From: Dacryopinax spathularia
Lineage: Eukaryota > Basidiomycota > Dacrymycetes > Dacrymycetales > Dacrymycetaceae
Length of the DNA: 64,000 nucleotides
Assembly (NCBI GenBank): GCA_037974965.1
Contig: JBBPFI010000001.1
Location: 744,001-808,000 of the forward strand
Reading direction: 5' to 3'
Under the pieces are notes generated by a model. It saw only the letters and a program-made list of their open reading frames with translations. It ran no database searches and was not told the DNA's origin. A program made the translations under genes and the position numbers. Positions 11,671 through 22,832 of the stretch are shown here, piece after piece (the stretch's first letter is position 1; the number at the start of each line of letters is the position of its first letter).

Positions 11671-13139
11671 ATGGCCACCGCAACAGCAACAGCGGCAGAG
11701 ACGCTCGAAGTTGTCGACCTCCCGCCGCTACCGCCAGCGCGGGATATCCCCAAGACGTGGGGTGATGCCGCTCATGCTTGGTGGGTCAGTACGGTGCAGT
11801 TCGAGAAGGAGAGCGCAGCTAGCGAAGAGCGGATACTTCGGTGCGCATCTCATCTTCACCTCTCTATCCTGGCAGGGGTGTGCTGACAGATCGACAGACG
11901 AATACCATCCTTCCTCCCTGCTGGCGTATCCGTCCCGACCCCAACACCAAAAGTTATCTCCCGCGTCTCGCAAATCCCCATCCCTTCCCCTCCACACGCC
12001 TACATCAACACGCTCTCCATCCTCCCCACTACACCAGTCGCGAACGAGCCCGTCCCAACCGTGATGCTGCACGGGTACGCCGCCGGGCTCGGGTTCTACT
12101 TCAAGAACCTGCCCTACCTCGCCGACGAATGGGTAGCAAAGCGCGGCGGGCGGCTATATGCACTCGACTGGCTCGGGATGGGCAGGAGCGCGAGGGTGCC
12201 ATTCAAGATCCGCAGTAAGGGCGTGATCGATAAGGTGCTTGAGGCCGAGTCGTTTTTTGTGGATTCACTCGAGGCTTGGCGGAAGTCGCAGAATATCGAG
12301 AAGATGGCGCTTGTGGGGCACTCGTTAGGCGGGTACCTGTCGGTCGCTTATACGCTCCGCTATCCGGAGAGGGTGTCAAAGCTTATCGTGAGTGTCTCTC
12401 AGCCATCATTCTCAGAGTGAGAGGCTGATAGTGTGCTCAGCTTCTGTCGCCCGCTGGCGTCCCATCATCCGAATACGCACACGACGTCCCCTCCGCCGAA
12501 CTCGCCGACCCCACCGCACCACCTCACGGCGGCAGGAACGGCGATGCCAAAATGGTCGCCTCCTCCAAATCCGGCGTCACAAAACCCAGCAAGGTCGACG
12601 AAGCGCGGCAACCGACCGAAGAGCAAAAGATGATGCAACGTCGGTCTATGCTCCGCACCATCGGGACCTACCTTTGGGAGCAGGGCGTGTCGCCATTCAC
12701 GATCCTTCGCTGGTCCTCGATCTACGGCCCGCTCCTCGTCTCCAAGTACTCTTCCCGCCGGTTCGCCCATTTGACGCAGGACGAGATCCGAGACATGCAT
12801 CACTACATCTACCATATCTCGCGCGCGAAAGGCAGCGGCGAGTTCTGCATCTCGCACATCCTCGCGCCCGGCGCGTACGCCTACTACCCGATCGTGAACC
12901 GGATCGCGGGCGTCAAAGTACCCGTCGCGTTCGTCTATGGCGACCATGACTGGATGGACCCTGCTGGCGGGCTGGCGAGTGTGGAGAGGCTGAAGGAGGC
13001 CGGGAATGGGGAGGCGAGGATGTATGTGGTCGAGAATGCGGGACATCATGTCTATCTGGATAATGAGGGGGTGGTGAATCGGTTGATTGTGGATGAGCTC
13101 GAGGGGAGGGCGTATGAGGGGAAGGGGAGGTATGCGTGA
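11671..13139 (+). CDS. Alpha/beta hydrolase of the ABHD4/ABHD5-CLD1 group
   Basis: Three exons (11671-11840, 11898-12387, 12441-13139) give 452 aa. The oxyanion region is MLHGYAAGLGFYFKNL, followed by LYALDWLGMGRSAR. The nucleophile elbow is GHSLGGYLS with the catalytic Ser. The acid is probably Asp in YGDHDWMDP, and the His lies in NAGHHVYLDNEG, which also forms the HX4D motif seen in ABHD5-type lysophospholipid acyltransferases. Yeast relatives (Cld1, Ict1, Ecm18) act on cardiolipin or lysophosphatidic acid, and animal ABHD5 activates triglyceride lipase; which activity applies here cannot be told. The N-terminus (MATATATAAETLEVV) lacks a clear signal. The frame stays open upstream of 11671 but without an ATG. 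A TATA box at 11504 fits a start of transcription shortly before this ATG. Confidence 0.9.
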
Positions 13140-14170
13140 TTTCACGAAGTAGGACACTGCGGGGAAGAGAGAGGAGGCGGTGGTATTGTTATGATGCTTG
13201 TTTGCTTGCTCGCATATTTGTTACCCGAGATTACACGCATATTTAGACTATAGAGAATGTATTTTTGCTCGCTCCGCACATTCCGTCGCCGGCCGAACCT
13301 GGATGTGAGGTTTGTCACTGCTCTCGCCAGGGATCTGGGCTGTCGCCCTCAGGGGCGCAGCCAAAAATTTGAGGGACCTCCTGGGCTACAATGGTTCATG
13401 CTTCTGCAGGCTGAAAGGCACGGGGCATCTGATGACACCCATTACTTTCAGATGCCGAGCGCACTTCCCACCAATCGCAATGAGAATATTGACAAGCTTC
13501 TCCAATTCACATGTTAATATTTAGTTCAGTAGTCAAGGTCCTCGGTAGCGCCGAGGGCTGGTTCTCCTTTTCCTTGCGCACGGGGCTCATGTTCGGCCGG
13601 CGACTCCATGCAGGCCACTATTCCCGCGGGCTAGTTGACAGGCCAGTCCGTCGTAAGAACAGAGATCCAGTATGCGTCTCTCTTCCAATACAAGTATTCT
13701 ATCTCCCGACTTGGGTTTCATATTACCGAGTCGGTACCTCGCTCATGAATCCAACCCCTCGCCACAGACCACTCGCCGCCTTGGAAGACGACCGAAGTTT
13801 CGGGAATCCAAACTTGCCTACAGGCCCGCGGGATCAATCCGCCCCCTTATGCGGGGTGCGTCATCCGATTCCTCCAACCGGACCCTTTCGCTTGTTCGGC
13901 CGATTGGTCGGTTTGGGTCCCCGGTCCGCGTCTTCGCTGTGCGCCATCGATCGGTTGGCTGAGTCTGACTAACGGCCCTTATCCCCTTGGCCCAAAACTT
14001 ACTCCCTCCCTCGCCTGCACCCCGCACCCTCACGCTACACACACCCTTGTGCACAGTACAACAGCACATCACTTCATCAGTTATCAGAAGACTACTTCTC
14101 GCTCACTCACTACATCCCCTCTCATCCCCTCATCACCCCCTCTCTCCTGCCATTGTGTGATTAGAGCGTA
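13140..14170. other. Intergenic region between hydrolase and DRE2
   Basis: No gene recognised. The last 100 nt before DRE2 are pyrimidine-rich (CTCATC repeats), as expected of a basidiomycete promoter. Short ORFs at 13.5-13.97 kb have no motif support. Confidence 0.5.
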
Positions 14171-15331
14171 ATGGCACCCACGGCAATCTACACCCCTTCA
14201 CCCACCTCGGACTTCGCTCCTTCTCCTGCTACTCAGCCCACTCAGCAGCAGCAGGCACCACAGGGCCCCGTGCTGGCTATTGGCTCACTTACGACCGCTT
14301 CGGATGAGCAGTACCAGCGGCTCGTCACTGGTTTATCGAGCGATGGGAGTAAAGGGAGCGTAGAAAGGCAGATGATCGATCGTGTGCTTGATGGAGGTGC
14401 GTCCTCCCCCGCTCCTTCCACTCCTACTAACTAAGACCACCGTTACTGACTTGCATGCTTGTCTGCGTGATGTAGGGATGACACTCCTCGCCGCGCACTA
14501 CAGCGCAATCTACATCATCCTCTCCGCATCGGACTACGCCGCGCTAGACGCCCGGATCCCCTCGCTCGTCCAAGTCCTGTACACCTCCCTCCAGCCACTC
14601 GCGACGCTCCACCTCGTTTCCCTCTCCCCCTCCGACTCGCCCAGGCTGCGCGCTGAACTCCTTCTAGCGGGGTTCCACATGCTTCCTCTCACCTCTGGCA
14701 GCTCGCTGATCGCCCAGAAGCCCGCTTCCGCCGCTAGTGCTTCCCTCAAATCGCGGTCTAACGGCGGATCGGCCGCGCTGCCCCTGAAACGCAGAGCGGA
14801 CGGGACGTCCAAGGCTGCCAAAGCCCGGCTGTGGGCGCTCGAGCCTGCCAGCAACGCAGGGACGATCGACGCCACTTCTCTCCTCACACAGTCCGACCTC
14901 GCCGCCCCCGTACCCGTCTGCGAGCCCAACGCAGACGGCAAGCGGCGCAAGAAAGCGTGCAAGAACTGTACGTGCGGGCTTGCCGAGCTCGAAGAGGAAG
15001 AACAGCGGCAGGCCGAGCAAACTCAGGCAAGGCTCGTAGCTGTGGACGTTAACCCCGATGGGGGCGTGACGGAGTTTGACGCCAAGGAGAAGGAGAGGAT
15101 CCTCAAGGGGCTCGCGGATATCCAGGCGGGGAAAGTGACGAGTAGCTGTGGGAGCTGTTTCCTCGGAGATGCGTTCAGGTGCGCGAGTTGCCCGTATCTT
15201 GGTGAGTCCCTCTCCCCTTCCCTGCCCCTCTTCCTGGCATCGGCACAGCAATGCTGATGCGCGGCATAGGTCTGCCGGCGTTCGAGCCTGGCCAGAAGGT
15301 AGAGATCGACTTTAACTCGGACGATATCTGA
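14171..15331 (+). CDS. DRE2: DRE2/anamorsin, cytosolic Fe-S assembly factor
   Basis: Three exons (14171-14396, 14476-15201, 15270-15331) give 337 aa. The N-terminal half is a methyltransferase-like fold with [16 protein letters not shown] linker follows, and the C-terminal CIAPIN1 domain has both metal motifs. The first is the [2Fe-2S] site, with a Cys in PVCEPN followed by [18 protein letters not shown]. The second is [25 protein letters not shown], a CX2C-X7-CX2C motif. The final exon, [20 protein letters not shown], is nearly invariant in the family. Dre2 takes electrons from Tah18 and passes them to the cytosolic iron-sulfur assembly machinery, and is essential in yeast. All key cysteines are present, so the gene looks functional. 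Confidence 0.96.
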
Positions 15332-16083
15332 GTGTGCTTCCGCTTCTCTCGTCAGCACATTGTGCACGTGCACACTTTTCGACTATCCTATCATATTTCC
15401 ATTCGCCTGATTCCAATCCGTTTCTCTCATTGTAGACTCTTCATCGCATCGAACGAGCCGAGGTAGTAGAGGCCTCCCGCAAGTCCGGGCGGCGCATATA
15501 TGTGGCACAGTGCTCGGGTGTTCGACGTTGGGCGATGTCCTGTACGTTGGCACGCTGGTTGTACAGTGCTGTTTCTGCTGGTAACTAGCTGTAATGATCT
15601 ATCCTATCCTATCCTGTATTCAAACTCCCAAACTTGGCATCTCCGAGCCCTCTCGCTCCAGCATTTTTCACCTTTCTGAGTGCTTGATCGGAGAGCGGGT
15701 ATTAGCCTTCCGATATCATGTTGCTAGGCTCTTGCTTTCCCAGCTATGCGCTGGATACTTGTTCGTTCTGTGTGGCTGTAACGGGCTATGTGTTGCTCTG
15801 GCTTGGGTGGGTGGGGTGTTGATGGAGGAGGACAGTCAGAAGCCGCCACATCCTGCGCCGGCGGAGCCGGCACCTGTGGCTGATGATGGTGGGATGGAGT
15901 CGTTGTATGAGTAGGCGCCGGGACACGCTACATTGCAGTTCGTTTCTTAGGGCTGCGTACTATGTCGCCGGTTGTATTGCATACTGTACATGTATCCGTA
16001 ATGAAAGAAGGTGTTTCTTACAGCCTCACAAGTACATCGTAGAAAGTACACTATCAGTCCACGCGGCGAGCGTACACTAGTCC
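15332..16083. other. Convergent intergenic region
   Basis: Between DRE2 (+) and con-6 (-). It contains a short TCCTA repeat near 15599-15616. A 106-codon + strand ORF at 15594-15914 ends in an acidic Pro/Ala-rich tail but shows no recognised domain or exon signals. It is left unannotated. Confidence 0.45.
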
Positions 16084-16857
16084 TCAAACCTCGATGCCCC
16101 TCTCCTTCAGCTCAGCACGCGCATGTGCCTTCGCCTCATGGCTCATATGCGGGTTCTGCAACGCCATGGTCAGCTCGTTTCAGTCAGGGTGATGCCGGGG
16201 GAGAAACATACAGCCAGCGTAGCCTTGTACCCAGCAACAGCCCTCGTCTCCGCCGACCCGCCCTTATGCACATCCCCGTCCGCACCATCCGTAGCGGTCT
16301 CAGCGACATTCTCGAGCACCTCAAGCGCGTGATCTTTCGCTTGCCCGCTCGCGTTCGGGTTCGTTAGAGTCGCTTTGAGCGCTCCGACAGGGGCGAGCAT
16401 GTCACCGGCCGCGTGCTTCGCTTCTTCTGACACGTTGGGGTTGTGTGTGGCTGCTTTGTACCCTCTACTCTTGTTGTTAGCCCCGGCGCCGAAGGGAAGA
16501 TGGATCTATGAGGGAGGGTGGAGGGATGGGTGGATAGGACAAGAGGGACGTACCCGACTACCCGATGCTGATGCTTGATATCAGACGCATTCGTCTTCGT
16601 CTCAACCTCATTCTCGTGTTCCGCAAGCACCTGGCGCGCATGCTCCTTCGCTTCCTCCGAAGTGTTGGGATCTACGACCTCCGATCAGTTACCCTCGCAC
16701 TCTCTCAATCCATAGTGGGGTGCTTACTGCTTATGGTGGCCTTGTACCCTCTAACAGTAAGGGACGATCAGCTTCACCTTTCTTTTGCCTGCGAGCCGTG
16801 ACGCTAAAGGACTTACGCAAGCACACGCGTCTCATGATCCTGCGATCCGCTCGGCAT
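16084..16857 (-). CDS. con-6: Conidiation-specific protein 6 (con-6) family
   Basis: Five exons can be joined from ATG 16857 to TGA at 16086-16084. The protein is made of four copies of the con-6 repeat, each of the form GYKATxxNPxxSxEAKxHAxxxL. The first spans two junctions (GYKATIS-NPNTSEEAKEHARQVL). The second is GYKAATHNPNVSEEAKHAAG, the third GALKATLTNPNASGQAKDHA, and the fourth ends the protein (NPHMSHEAKAHARAELKERG). Con-6 proteins are small, hydrophilic and abundant in conidia and stressed cells of ascomycetes; in basidiomycetes their role is uncertain. The introns split repeat units, so the exon borders are well constrained by the repeat pattern. Confidence 0.9.
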
Positions 16858-17232
16858 CTTTAAATCTTCTTCTGTCGTATTTCGGAGTTCGGTTGTCACT
16901 CAGGACGAGAGCGGGAGATATTGGAAGCACAATAAAGTGTTGACGGATCGGAGCAGTGCTGTCCGGCTGATGGCGTCCTTTATACCCCATGACGCCTGTA
17001 GCCAAGTTCGTGTGGTGTGTGATGAGCGAACCTGGCGGTGGCAGGCGTCGCTCGGTTTGGGAGGCGTGACTCCTTTTTGGTGGCGCGCGTGACGTCAGAA
17101 GGCGGGGCGAGGCGAACAGCACACATCGTGGTGTTCGTGGCTGTCCAACCCCTGAAAGCCAAATCGGAGGGCGATCTTGCCGCTCTTGACCAACCCGCGC
17201 CTGTGTTAGCCGAACGCAGACCTTGGATTGTC
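16858..17232. other. Intergenic region upstream of con-6
   Basis: Contains a perfect TGACGTCA at 17090-17097 inside a 17-nt block (17086-17102) that recurs at 19104-19120. Otherwise nothing is recognised. Confidence 0.5.
17086..17102. promoter_or_regulatory. CRE-like element (TGACGTCA), copy 1
   Basis: The block CGCGTGACGTCAGAAGG holds the palindromic bZIP/ATF-CREB core. The same 17-nt block lies at 19104-19120, about 0.9 kb before the second priA-like gene. This copy lies about 0.88 kb before the first. The conserved spacing suggests the block was copied with the gene. Binding is inferred only. Confidence 0.45.
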
Positions 17233-17302
17233 GTTTCCATGGCCTAGCGGTGGGGCATCTCGTTGTGGCCGAGAAGGCGCGTGTTCGATTCACGCTGGGA
17301 AC
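17233..17302 (+). tRNA. tRNA-His (GTG)
   Basis: A full cloverleaf can be drawn. The 7-bp acceptor pairs gtttcca with tgggaac (one G-U), the D stem is gcct/gggc, the anticodon stem is tctcg/cgaga, and the loop ttgtggc carries anticodon GTG. The T arm is gcgtg-ttcgatt-cacgc. There is no intron. The anticodon loop and its closing bases match the eukaryotic tRNA-His pattern (G-TTGTGGC-C). Confidence 0.85.
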
Positions 17303-17974
17303 AAAACTTGCACCAACTCGTATGGCTAGGTGTGAATCTGGCCAACAATAACCATTTTGGCCTTCAATCTGTCTTCTTCCGCTAGAGCGGACCTCCTTCG
17401 ATCTTCCTTGGTGTCGAATGCGCGCCATGCTGCTTTACTCTACTCCACGTGCTGATGCCGACGTGTCGAGATCTGCCTACTCTGGGACACGCTACCACTG
17501 CCCTGGGATGAGGGTGCATCTTGGGGCATCAGATCGGCAGCGTCCACCTGCAATTAATCAGCAGCGCTTCATTGGCTGGGAAGTCTAGCTGACTGCCGTG
17601 ATCCTACCTTTCGGCTGTCTAGTGAGGGCAAAGTACCGCCGATGACGACTTCTGCGAACGATTTGCCCCAGGGCAACCATAATGAAGGCCATCCTTCGGC
17701 GCCATACTTTTCTATCTCCACTAGCTTTCGGCTTGTCCATGATCAGAGTCCGAATGAGACGTTCTACCCACCAGCCGGAAGCGATGGCCCTGCGACCCCC
17801 TTTCTTCTAGCGTCTCTCTACTCGACGTTGGAGGTCCATCTCGCTTTCTTGAATGTGCTGAGAGAGGGCCACCCGCAGCATATATGAACGCGCCAGTTTC
17901 TACTGCTCGGGCCGAGAGCGTGTCTCCTTCACCTCTTTCCATTCAGCTCCGTCATTCCTACAGAGTCGCTGCCA
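17303..17974. other. Upstream region of the first priA-like gene
   Basis: An 81-codon ORF at 17642-17887 has no recognised motif and ends just before the priA-like start. It is treated as chance. Nothing else is seen. Confidence 0.4.
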
Positions 17975-18835
17975 ATGCTCACCTTCTCATTACTCGCGGT
18001 CGCCATCGGTGTGTTCTGGAGTACCGCTCATGCAAAGAGTCTCGACCAATGCTCCCACGTGAACGCGGAGATCACCGGTCTCGTCCGGGGCAAAACCGTC
18101 GTCTTCGGACGGCTGGACGACTGTCTCTGCCTGAGCGGCCTGAACTGTGAGCGGTCCTCTCGGGCACATGGAGTGAAGCACGGAACTGAAGGACGACAAA
18201 AGAGTACTCGAAACGGAGCCGGCTGTCATCCGCGCTGTTGCTGTGCTGGGACTCAACTCAGTTATCGCTGAGCTCGAAGATCTCGTTTGATTCCTTTTCA
18301 CCTCCTGCGTGGTAGGGTGCTGACGACCAAGCAGATCGAGGAGAGTCCGGCTTGTAGACCCGCGTGCCCGAGTTGTACGCCTGCGAGGAGCCAGTCGTTC
18401 AACAAGGTGCGCCCTACCTCTCTCCACACAGATAGAACAGGCGGCTGATACGCTTCCAGCGCAACCAGCCTCGGCATTTTAAATGTCGTCCCGGATATAG
18501 GCTCTGCGGCGTACAATCCGCATGGTCGCGAAATGACTGGGAGTGCGTGGATACGCAGAATGATCTTTGGAGCTGTGAGTCGGGCTCCTACAGTACCTCG
18601 CGAATGATATTGCTGATGTTGAGGACTTCTAGGTGGAGGATGTACGACGCCATATAAAGATCAGATCAGCACGGGAACAGACTGTACTTCCATTCGTGGG
18701 GTTGAGGCCGTCTCGTGCGTGGGAGGTCTCTGCAAGGTCGAGTCCTGCCGTACGCGATACAGCGTCTCCACAGAGGGTACGGCCTGTTTACCACAAGCCG
18801 ACCTCTTACCACATGGCACAGGTGATATTGCGTAG
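17975..18835 (+). CDS. priA: PriA-like secreted cysteine-rich protein, copy A
   Basis: Five exons (17975-18146, 18205-18284, 18335-18406, 18460-18574, 18633-18835) give 213 aa. A signal peptide (MLTFSLLAVAIGVFWSTAHA) is followed by an N-terminal module with DQCSHVNAEITG and FGRLDDCLCLSGLN, then a helical part and a short Cys-rich segment (SPACRPACPSCTP). The C-terminal module reads KCRPGYRLCGV, WECVDTQNDLWSCGGC, TGTDCTSIRGVEAVSCVGGL and CKVESCRTRY. This is the domain order of the Lentinula PriA family ('CG...ECVDTxxxLESCGGC...GTDCTxIxG...VxC..G.C.V..C'). PriA transcripts rise during fruit-body formation in Lentinula; function is unknown. It is shorter than typical PriA proteins because the central Cys region is reduced. 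The second intron donor, GTTTGA, is unusual. Confidence 0.85.
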
Positions 18836-20027
18836 GATCTCGCAAAATCCACTCTCCAAGCGATTTGATAGCCGACCCGCGCCGAAGTGTGGCTGTCGTT
18901 CATTTCCTTACACAACTGTATTACTGTATCGTCCCTGGTCGATGTATCGTATTTTCATATACTCGTCGAACTGTATTGTCGTACTCTCATAGTCACTCGA
19001 GTCAACAAAGCCCCTTCATGATCAAACACCCTAATCGCACTTTGGCTCTTGCTCACAAGAAACCGCACCGGTAACCGTGCGACTTCACCCTGTTCAACGC
19101 ACACGCGTGACGTCAGAAGGGACGCTCTCGCGATCCGCGAAGCTCGGTCTTGGCCCGCCCGCTTCTCGTGGCTGTGTCGTCCACCGGAAGCCTAAATGCC
19201 TAGAATACGGGCGATGTTGGTTTGTGGCATCCGATCCCCGTTCCTCTCCTCGTCCACTCGGAATGTTAGCTTGATATGCAAAACAACCCCTCTCGAGCTT
19301 GCCGACGAAATGGGTGGATGTCTTTCGGAAATTCACGCATGGTGTTTATTGCATTATCATGCGTCAGCGAGCATGGATGAACACCGCAAATTATACACTT
19401 CTGCTGAGGCTGACCCAAAGGCATCAAGGACCTGGTCTCGTTGTCGGCTCTATTCATCGGCCTCGCAACGCGATTGTTGATCTCGATGGATTTCAGGCAA
19501 TCAAGCGAGGCCGGCTCACCCCAAGCGCGATCTGATTATCGTCGCCTATCTCATGATTTGTCCATCCCAAGCACCAATGCGCCTTTGCCTCTCTGTTGGT
19601 CTGTGGCTGTCGGAACAACTTGCGCTCTGTTTGGGTTATGTGGACCCTACGGTCTACAGAGCGTATCGGATGTCTCGCCTCCATAAGACCATATCATGGT
19701 TACCCCGTACGACGGTCAGGCTCTGGCCCTTGTTTGCCCTCTGCCTTGTGCGGTCATCGGGCTCCCTGCACGTGGCATCTCAAGAGTCACGACTTTGGCT
19801 TTCCCTCTAGCTCGCTTAGGCGCCTCCCTCTCCTATGCTTGCCCGTCCTGCGATGGCAACGTCTCTGTACGAGCCTGCCTCTTTTGCCCAAACCGGATGT
19901 TGCCCGCTTCCTCTCTTCTCGCTTGTCACTTATATGACTGCTTCGCTGCCTGTCGTGGCGCTCAGTATCATGCCTTTTCCCCCGTTTACGGCACGCTCTC
20001 TTCTTCTCCAACGTAAAGTCGCGGTCA
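18836..20027. other. Spacer between the two priA-like genes
   Basis: It carries the second CRE-like block at 19104-19120. Near 19166 a short stretch resembles sequence near 17136, so the duplication seems to include upstream DNA. The tRNA-His of the first copy has no counterpart here. No gene recognised. Confidence 0.5.
19104..19120. promoter_or_regulatory. CRE-like element (TGACGTCA), copy 2
   Basis: Identical to the block at 17086-17102 and placed about 0.92 kb upstream of the second priA-like ATG. Function is inferred from motif and conservation only. Confidence 0.45.
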
Positions 20028-20875
20028 ATGCGCGTCCTGTCGTTTCTCGTAACGGTTACCACACTCTTCTTCATTGCTGCTGAAGCTGCACCGGCGGATC
20101 AATGTGGACAAGTCAACTCCGACTTGACGGGCACGTTCCTGGGCTTTCCTGTGACGTTCGGGCACATCAATCAGTGTCTGTGCCAGAGCCAGATACCAAG
20201 TAGGCGCTCTTGCAGCCTTCTTGCAATGCTTCTGACGACGTGTGGTAGATTTTCTTCTCACTAATGGACCGGCAATCCTGGCTGTGTTGGACCAAGGTGC
20301 TACTGCCACTACCGCGGAGCTGAACCAGCTAGTAAGGACGATCAACTGGACGGTCCATGAGTACCTGCTGACCTGGCATAGATTGCCAGTAGTCCGCCCT
20401 GTAATCCCAGCAGCAGCACCGGCATGCGCAAGGTAAGCCAGATATCTTCCTGCATAAACGCGTTCTAACTCATCTGCTACAAAGCGCGACAGGATGCCGG
20501 AGTGAAGACATGGTTATAGCCTGTGCGGCGTCCAATCTACATGGTCTCGCGATACCTGGGAGTGCGTAGACACGCGAAACGACCTTTGGAGCTGTAAGCA
20601 ACTTCCCCAAGCACGGCTTCACCCGCTCATCGACGTTTGCAGGTGGTGGATGTATGGTTGGATACCTCGACCTGCCCGCCATGGGCAGAGACTGCACGGC
20701 GATACATGGCGTACAGGACGTCTATTGCACGAAAGGGGCCTGCAAGGTGTCATCGTGCAAAAGACCATATTCACCCTCCAAGGACGGCACAACCTGCATC
20801 TCCGAGGACCAGACCACTACCCATGCTGCACCAAGTGCTCCAAGCACCGCTGGCATCACCGTACAGTCAGCATAA
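20028..20875 (+). pseudogene. priA: PriA-like secreted protein, copy B, with an in-frame stop
   Basis: Exon structure mirrors copy A: 20028-20199 (172 nt, same length as A), 20249-20331, 20382-20432, 20485-20593 and 20643-20875, all with matching phases. It has a signal peptide (MRVLSFLVTVTTLFFIAAEA), DQCGQVNSDLTG, and the C-terminal module GYSLCGVQSTWSRDTWECVD, NDLWSCGGC, GRDCTAIHGVQDVYCTKGAC. Exon 4, however, has TGA at 20503-20505, exactly where copy A has the Cys of KCRPGY. I tried other donor and acceptor choices and found none that restores the frame. Either the copy is a nonsense-mutated pseudogene, or splicing here uses a site I cannot see, or there is a sequencing error. The rest of the frame is intact, so inactivation would be recent. 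Confidence 0.7.
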
Positions 20876-21298
20876 TATCGGATGGCAAGGACGTGGCAAC
20901 CAGCACCCGAGCTGGAGCCCCCTCCCAAACTGGCCCTTCACAAATTTATTGCTCCTTCTTCCTTGGGGTTTGACGACTTATCACTTCACTGTATCAATAC
21001 ATTTCCATATCACGTATAGCTAAAAGTCGCATAATAGACCTTCTTCGATCATTGTGAAGTCGTGTTGCTGTTTGCTGGCTGTCAACAAGAAGAGAAGAAG
21101 AAGGGGACCACGCGCTCCGAAGTAAGCCGTCCATGTCGTCACAGCGGCGTTCGGAAGCAACCGGGGCAACGTCGTCCAAATTGCTCTCCGTCCCAGGGAC
21201 CGGCCTTTCTCTCCTTGTCACTTCTCCGCTCTCCAAACCTCTCCCATACCGCTCTCCCCCTCCTTTCCCTCCTACTCCCCCCTCGTCTTTGGCCAACG
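20876..21298. other. Intergenic region upstream of IDH1
   Basis: A pyrimidine-rich tract at about 21200-21290 sits directly before the IDH1 start, typical of a promoter or leader. No other feature is seen. Confidence 0.5.
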
Positions 21299-22675
21299 AT
21301 GTTGTCCAAGGCTATCGTCAATGCCACGCGGACGGCGATGCAGCAGGTGCGTGGGATGAGGGTGTCGGGAGATCTGGAATTGAACTTGGAAACAGCGCTC
21401 TGCAACAACGTTGGCTGCTGGCTTCCCGAAGGTCTCATCACGGGTGAGTTCAGAGCATAAAGCTTGATATATGCGATACTGACTCCTCGTACAGCTGCCA
21501 ACCAAGTACGGCGGTGTTTACACTGTGCGCATACATGCTATTTATGCAAGCGTACAGAGCGCTGAACTCAACCCAGGTCACCCTCATCCCCGGTGATGGT
21601 ATCGGCACGGAAATCACCGACTCCGTCAAGCAGATCTTCGAGCATGTAAACGCGCCTATCGAGTGGGAGCAGTACAACGTGTCGGGTGAGACGGCGATGG
21701 GCGAGAGCTTATTGGTTAAGGCGATGGAGAGTCTGCAGCGAAACAAGGTCGGCCTGAAAGGTGCGCTGCAGCATTTAGTCGACTCCGCATAATGCTGACA
21801 AGGCGTACAGGTATCCTCTTCACGCCAATGGACCAGCAGAGCCATCCTTCCTGGAACGTGGCCATGCGCAAGCAGCTGGACATCTATGCCTCCGTCGTCG
21901 TCTTCAAGACCATTCCTGGTGTGCCCACCCGGCATAAGGACGTCGACTTTGCCATCATTCGTGAGAACACGGAGGGCGAGTACTCTGGCCTGGAGCACCA
22001 GAGTTTCCCCGGCGTTGTTGAGAGCTTGAAGGTCTCCACGCGTGCCAAGGCTGAGCGTATCGCCCGGTTCGCATTCGACTTCGCTCTCAAGAACAACAGG
22101 AAGGCGCGTTTGTCGTATTTTATAGGATAGAGACGGATTGCTGACCTCCCCTGCAGAAGGTCACCTGTGTGCACAAGGCCAACATCATGAAGCTCGGTGA
22201 TGGTCTCTTCCTGAACACCTTCCGGAACGTTGCCGAGACGTACTACAAGCACTCTGGCATCACCTACAACGACATGATCGTTGACAACACCTCCATGCAG
22301 CTCGTCGCTCGCCCACAACAATTCGACGTTATGGTCATGCCCAACCTGTACGGTGCCATCGTCTCCAACATCGGTGCTGCCCTCGTCGGCGGTCCCGGTA
22401 TCGTTCCTGGCTGCAACGTTGGCCGGGAATACGCCCTCTTCGAGCCTGGCTGCCGACACGTCGCCAAGGATATCATGGGTACCAACCGGGCCAACCCCGC
22501 CGCAATGATCCTCTCCGCCACCATGATGCTGCGCCATCTCGGCCTTGACCAGATGGCCAACAACATTGCCAACTCGACATTCAACGTCCTACAATCCGGC
22601 GTCGCCAAGACCGCCGACATGGGCGGCAATGCCACGACGAGCGATTTCACCAACGCCGTCATCAAGAACCTGTAA
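21299..22675 (+). CDS. IDH1: NAD-dependent isocitrate dehydrogenase subunit 1, mitochondrial
   Basis: Six exons (21299-21346, 21396-21443, 21495-21524, 21577-21760, 21811-22103, 22157-22675) give 373 aa. The first two exons encode a mitochondrial presequence ([16 protein letters not shown], then [16 protein letters not shown]), and the mature part starts [20 protein letters not shown]. Diagnostic blocks follow: [68 protein letters not shown] and [12 protein letters not shown]. The pattern NTSMQLV rather than a catalytic-type 'DA..MQLV' region fits the regulatory subunit Idh1. With Idh2 it forms the octamer that oxidises isocitrate to 2-oxoglutarate in the TCA cycle under AMP control. The intron at 22104-22156 starts with GC instead of GT (AAG|GCGCGT), the only choice that keeps NRK-KVTCVHK. 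Confidence 0.96.
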
Positions 22676-22832
22676 AATCGTATATAGACCTTACGTTCTT
22701 GGACCCAAAACTGTACTTCCCGCGGAGTATATATCAATCCAGTAATTCTTGAAAAGGGTATCAAGTGGGGTTGTCTAGGCATACATTCTACAGGGTCATT
22801 GATCTGTATGGTTGCCTGGTGGGCGTAGGCTT

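Noticed and set aside
15594-15914. 106-codon ORF downstream of DRE2
   Set aside because: Looks partly hydrophobic with an acidic tail, but no family or exon signals; likely chance or 3' UTR.
17642-17887. 81-codon ORF before the first priA-like gene
   Set aside because: No domain, no signal peptide, no splice partner; it lies in the presumed promoter.
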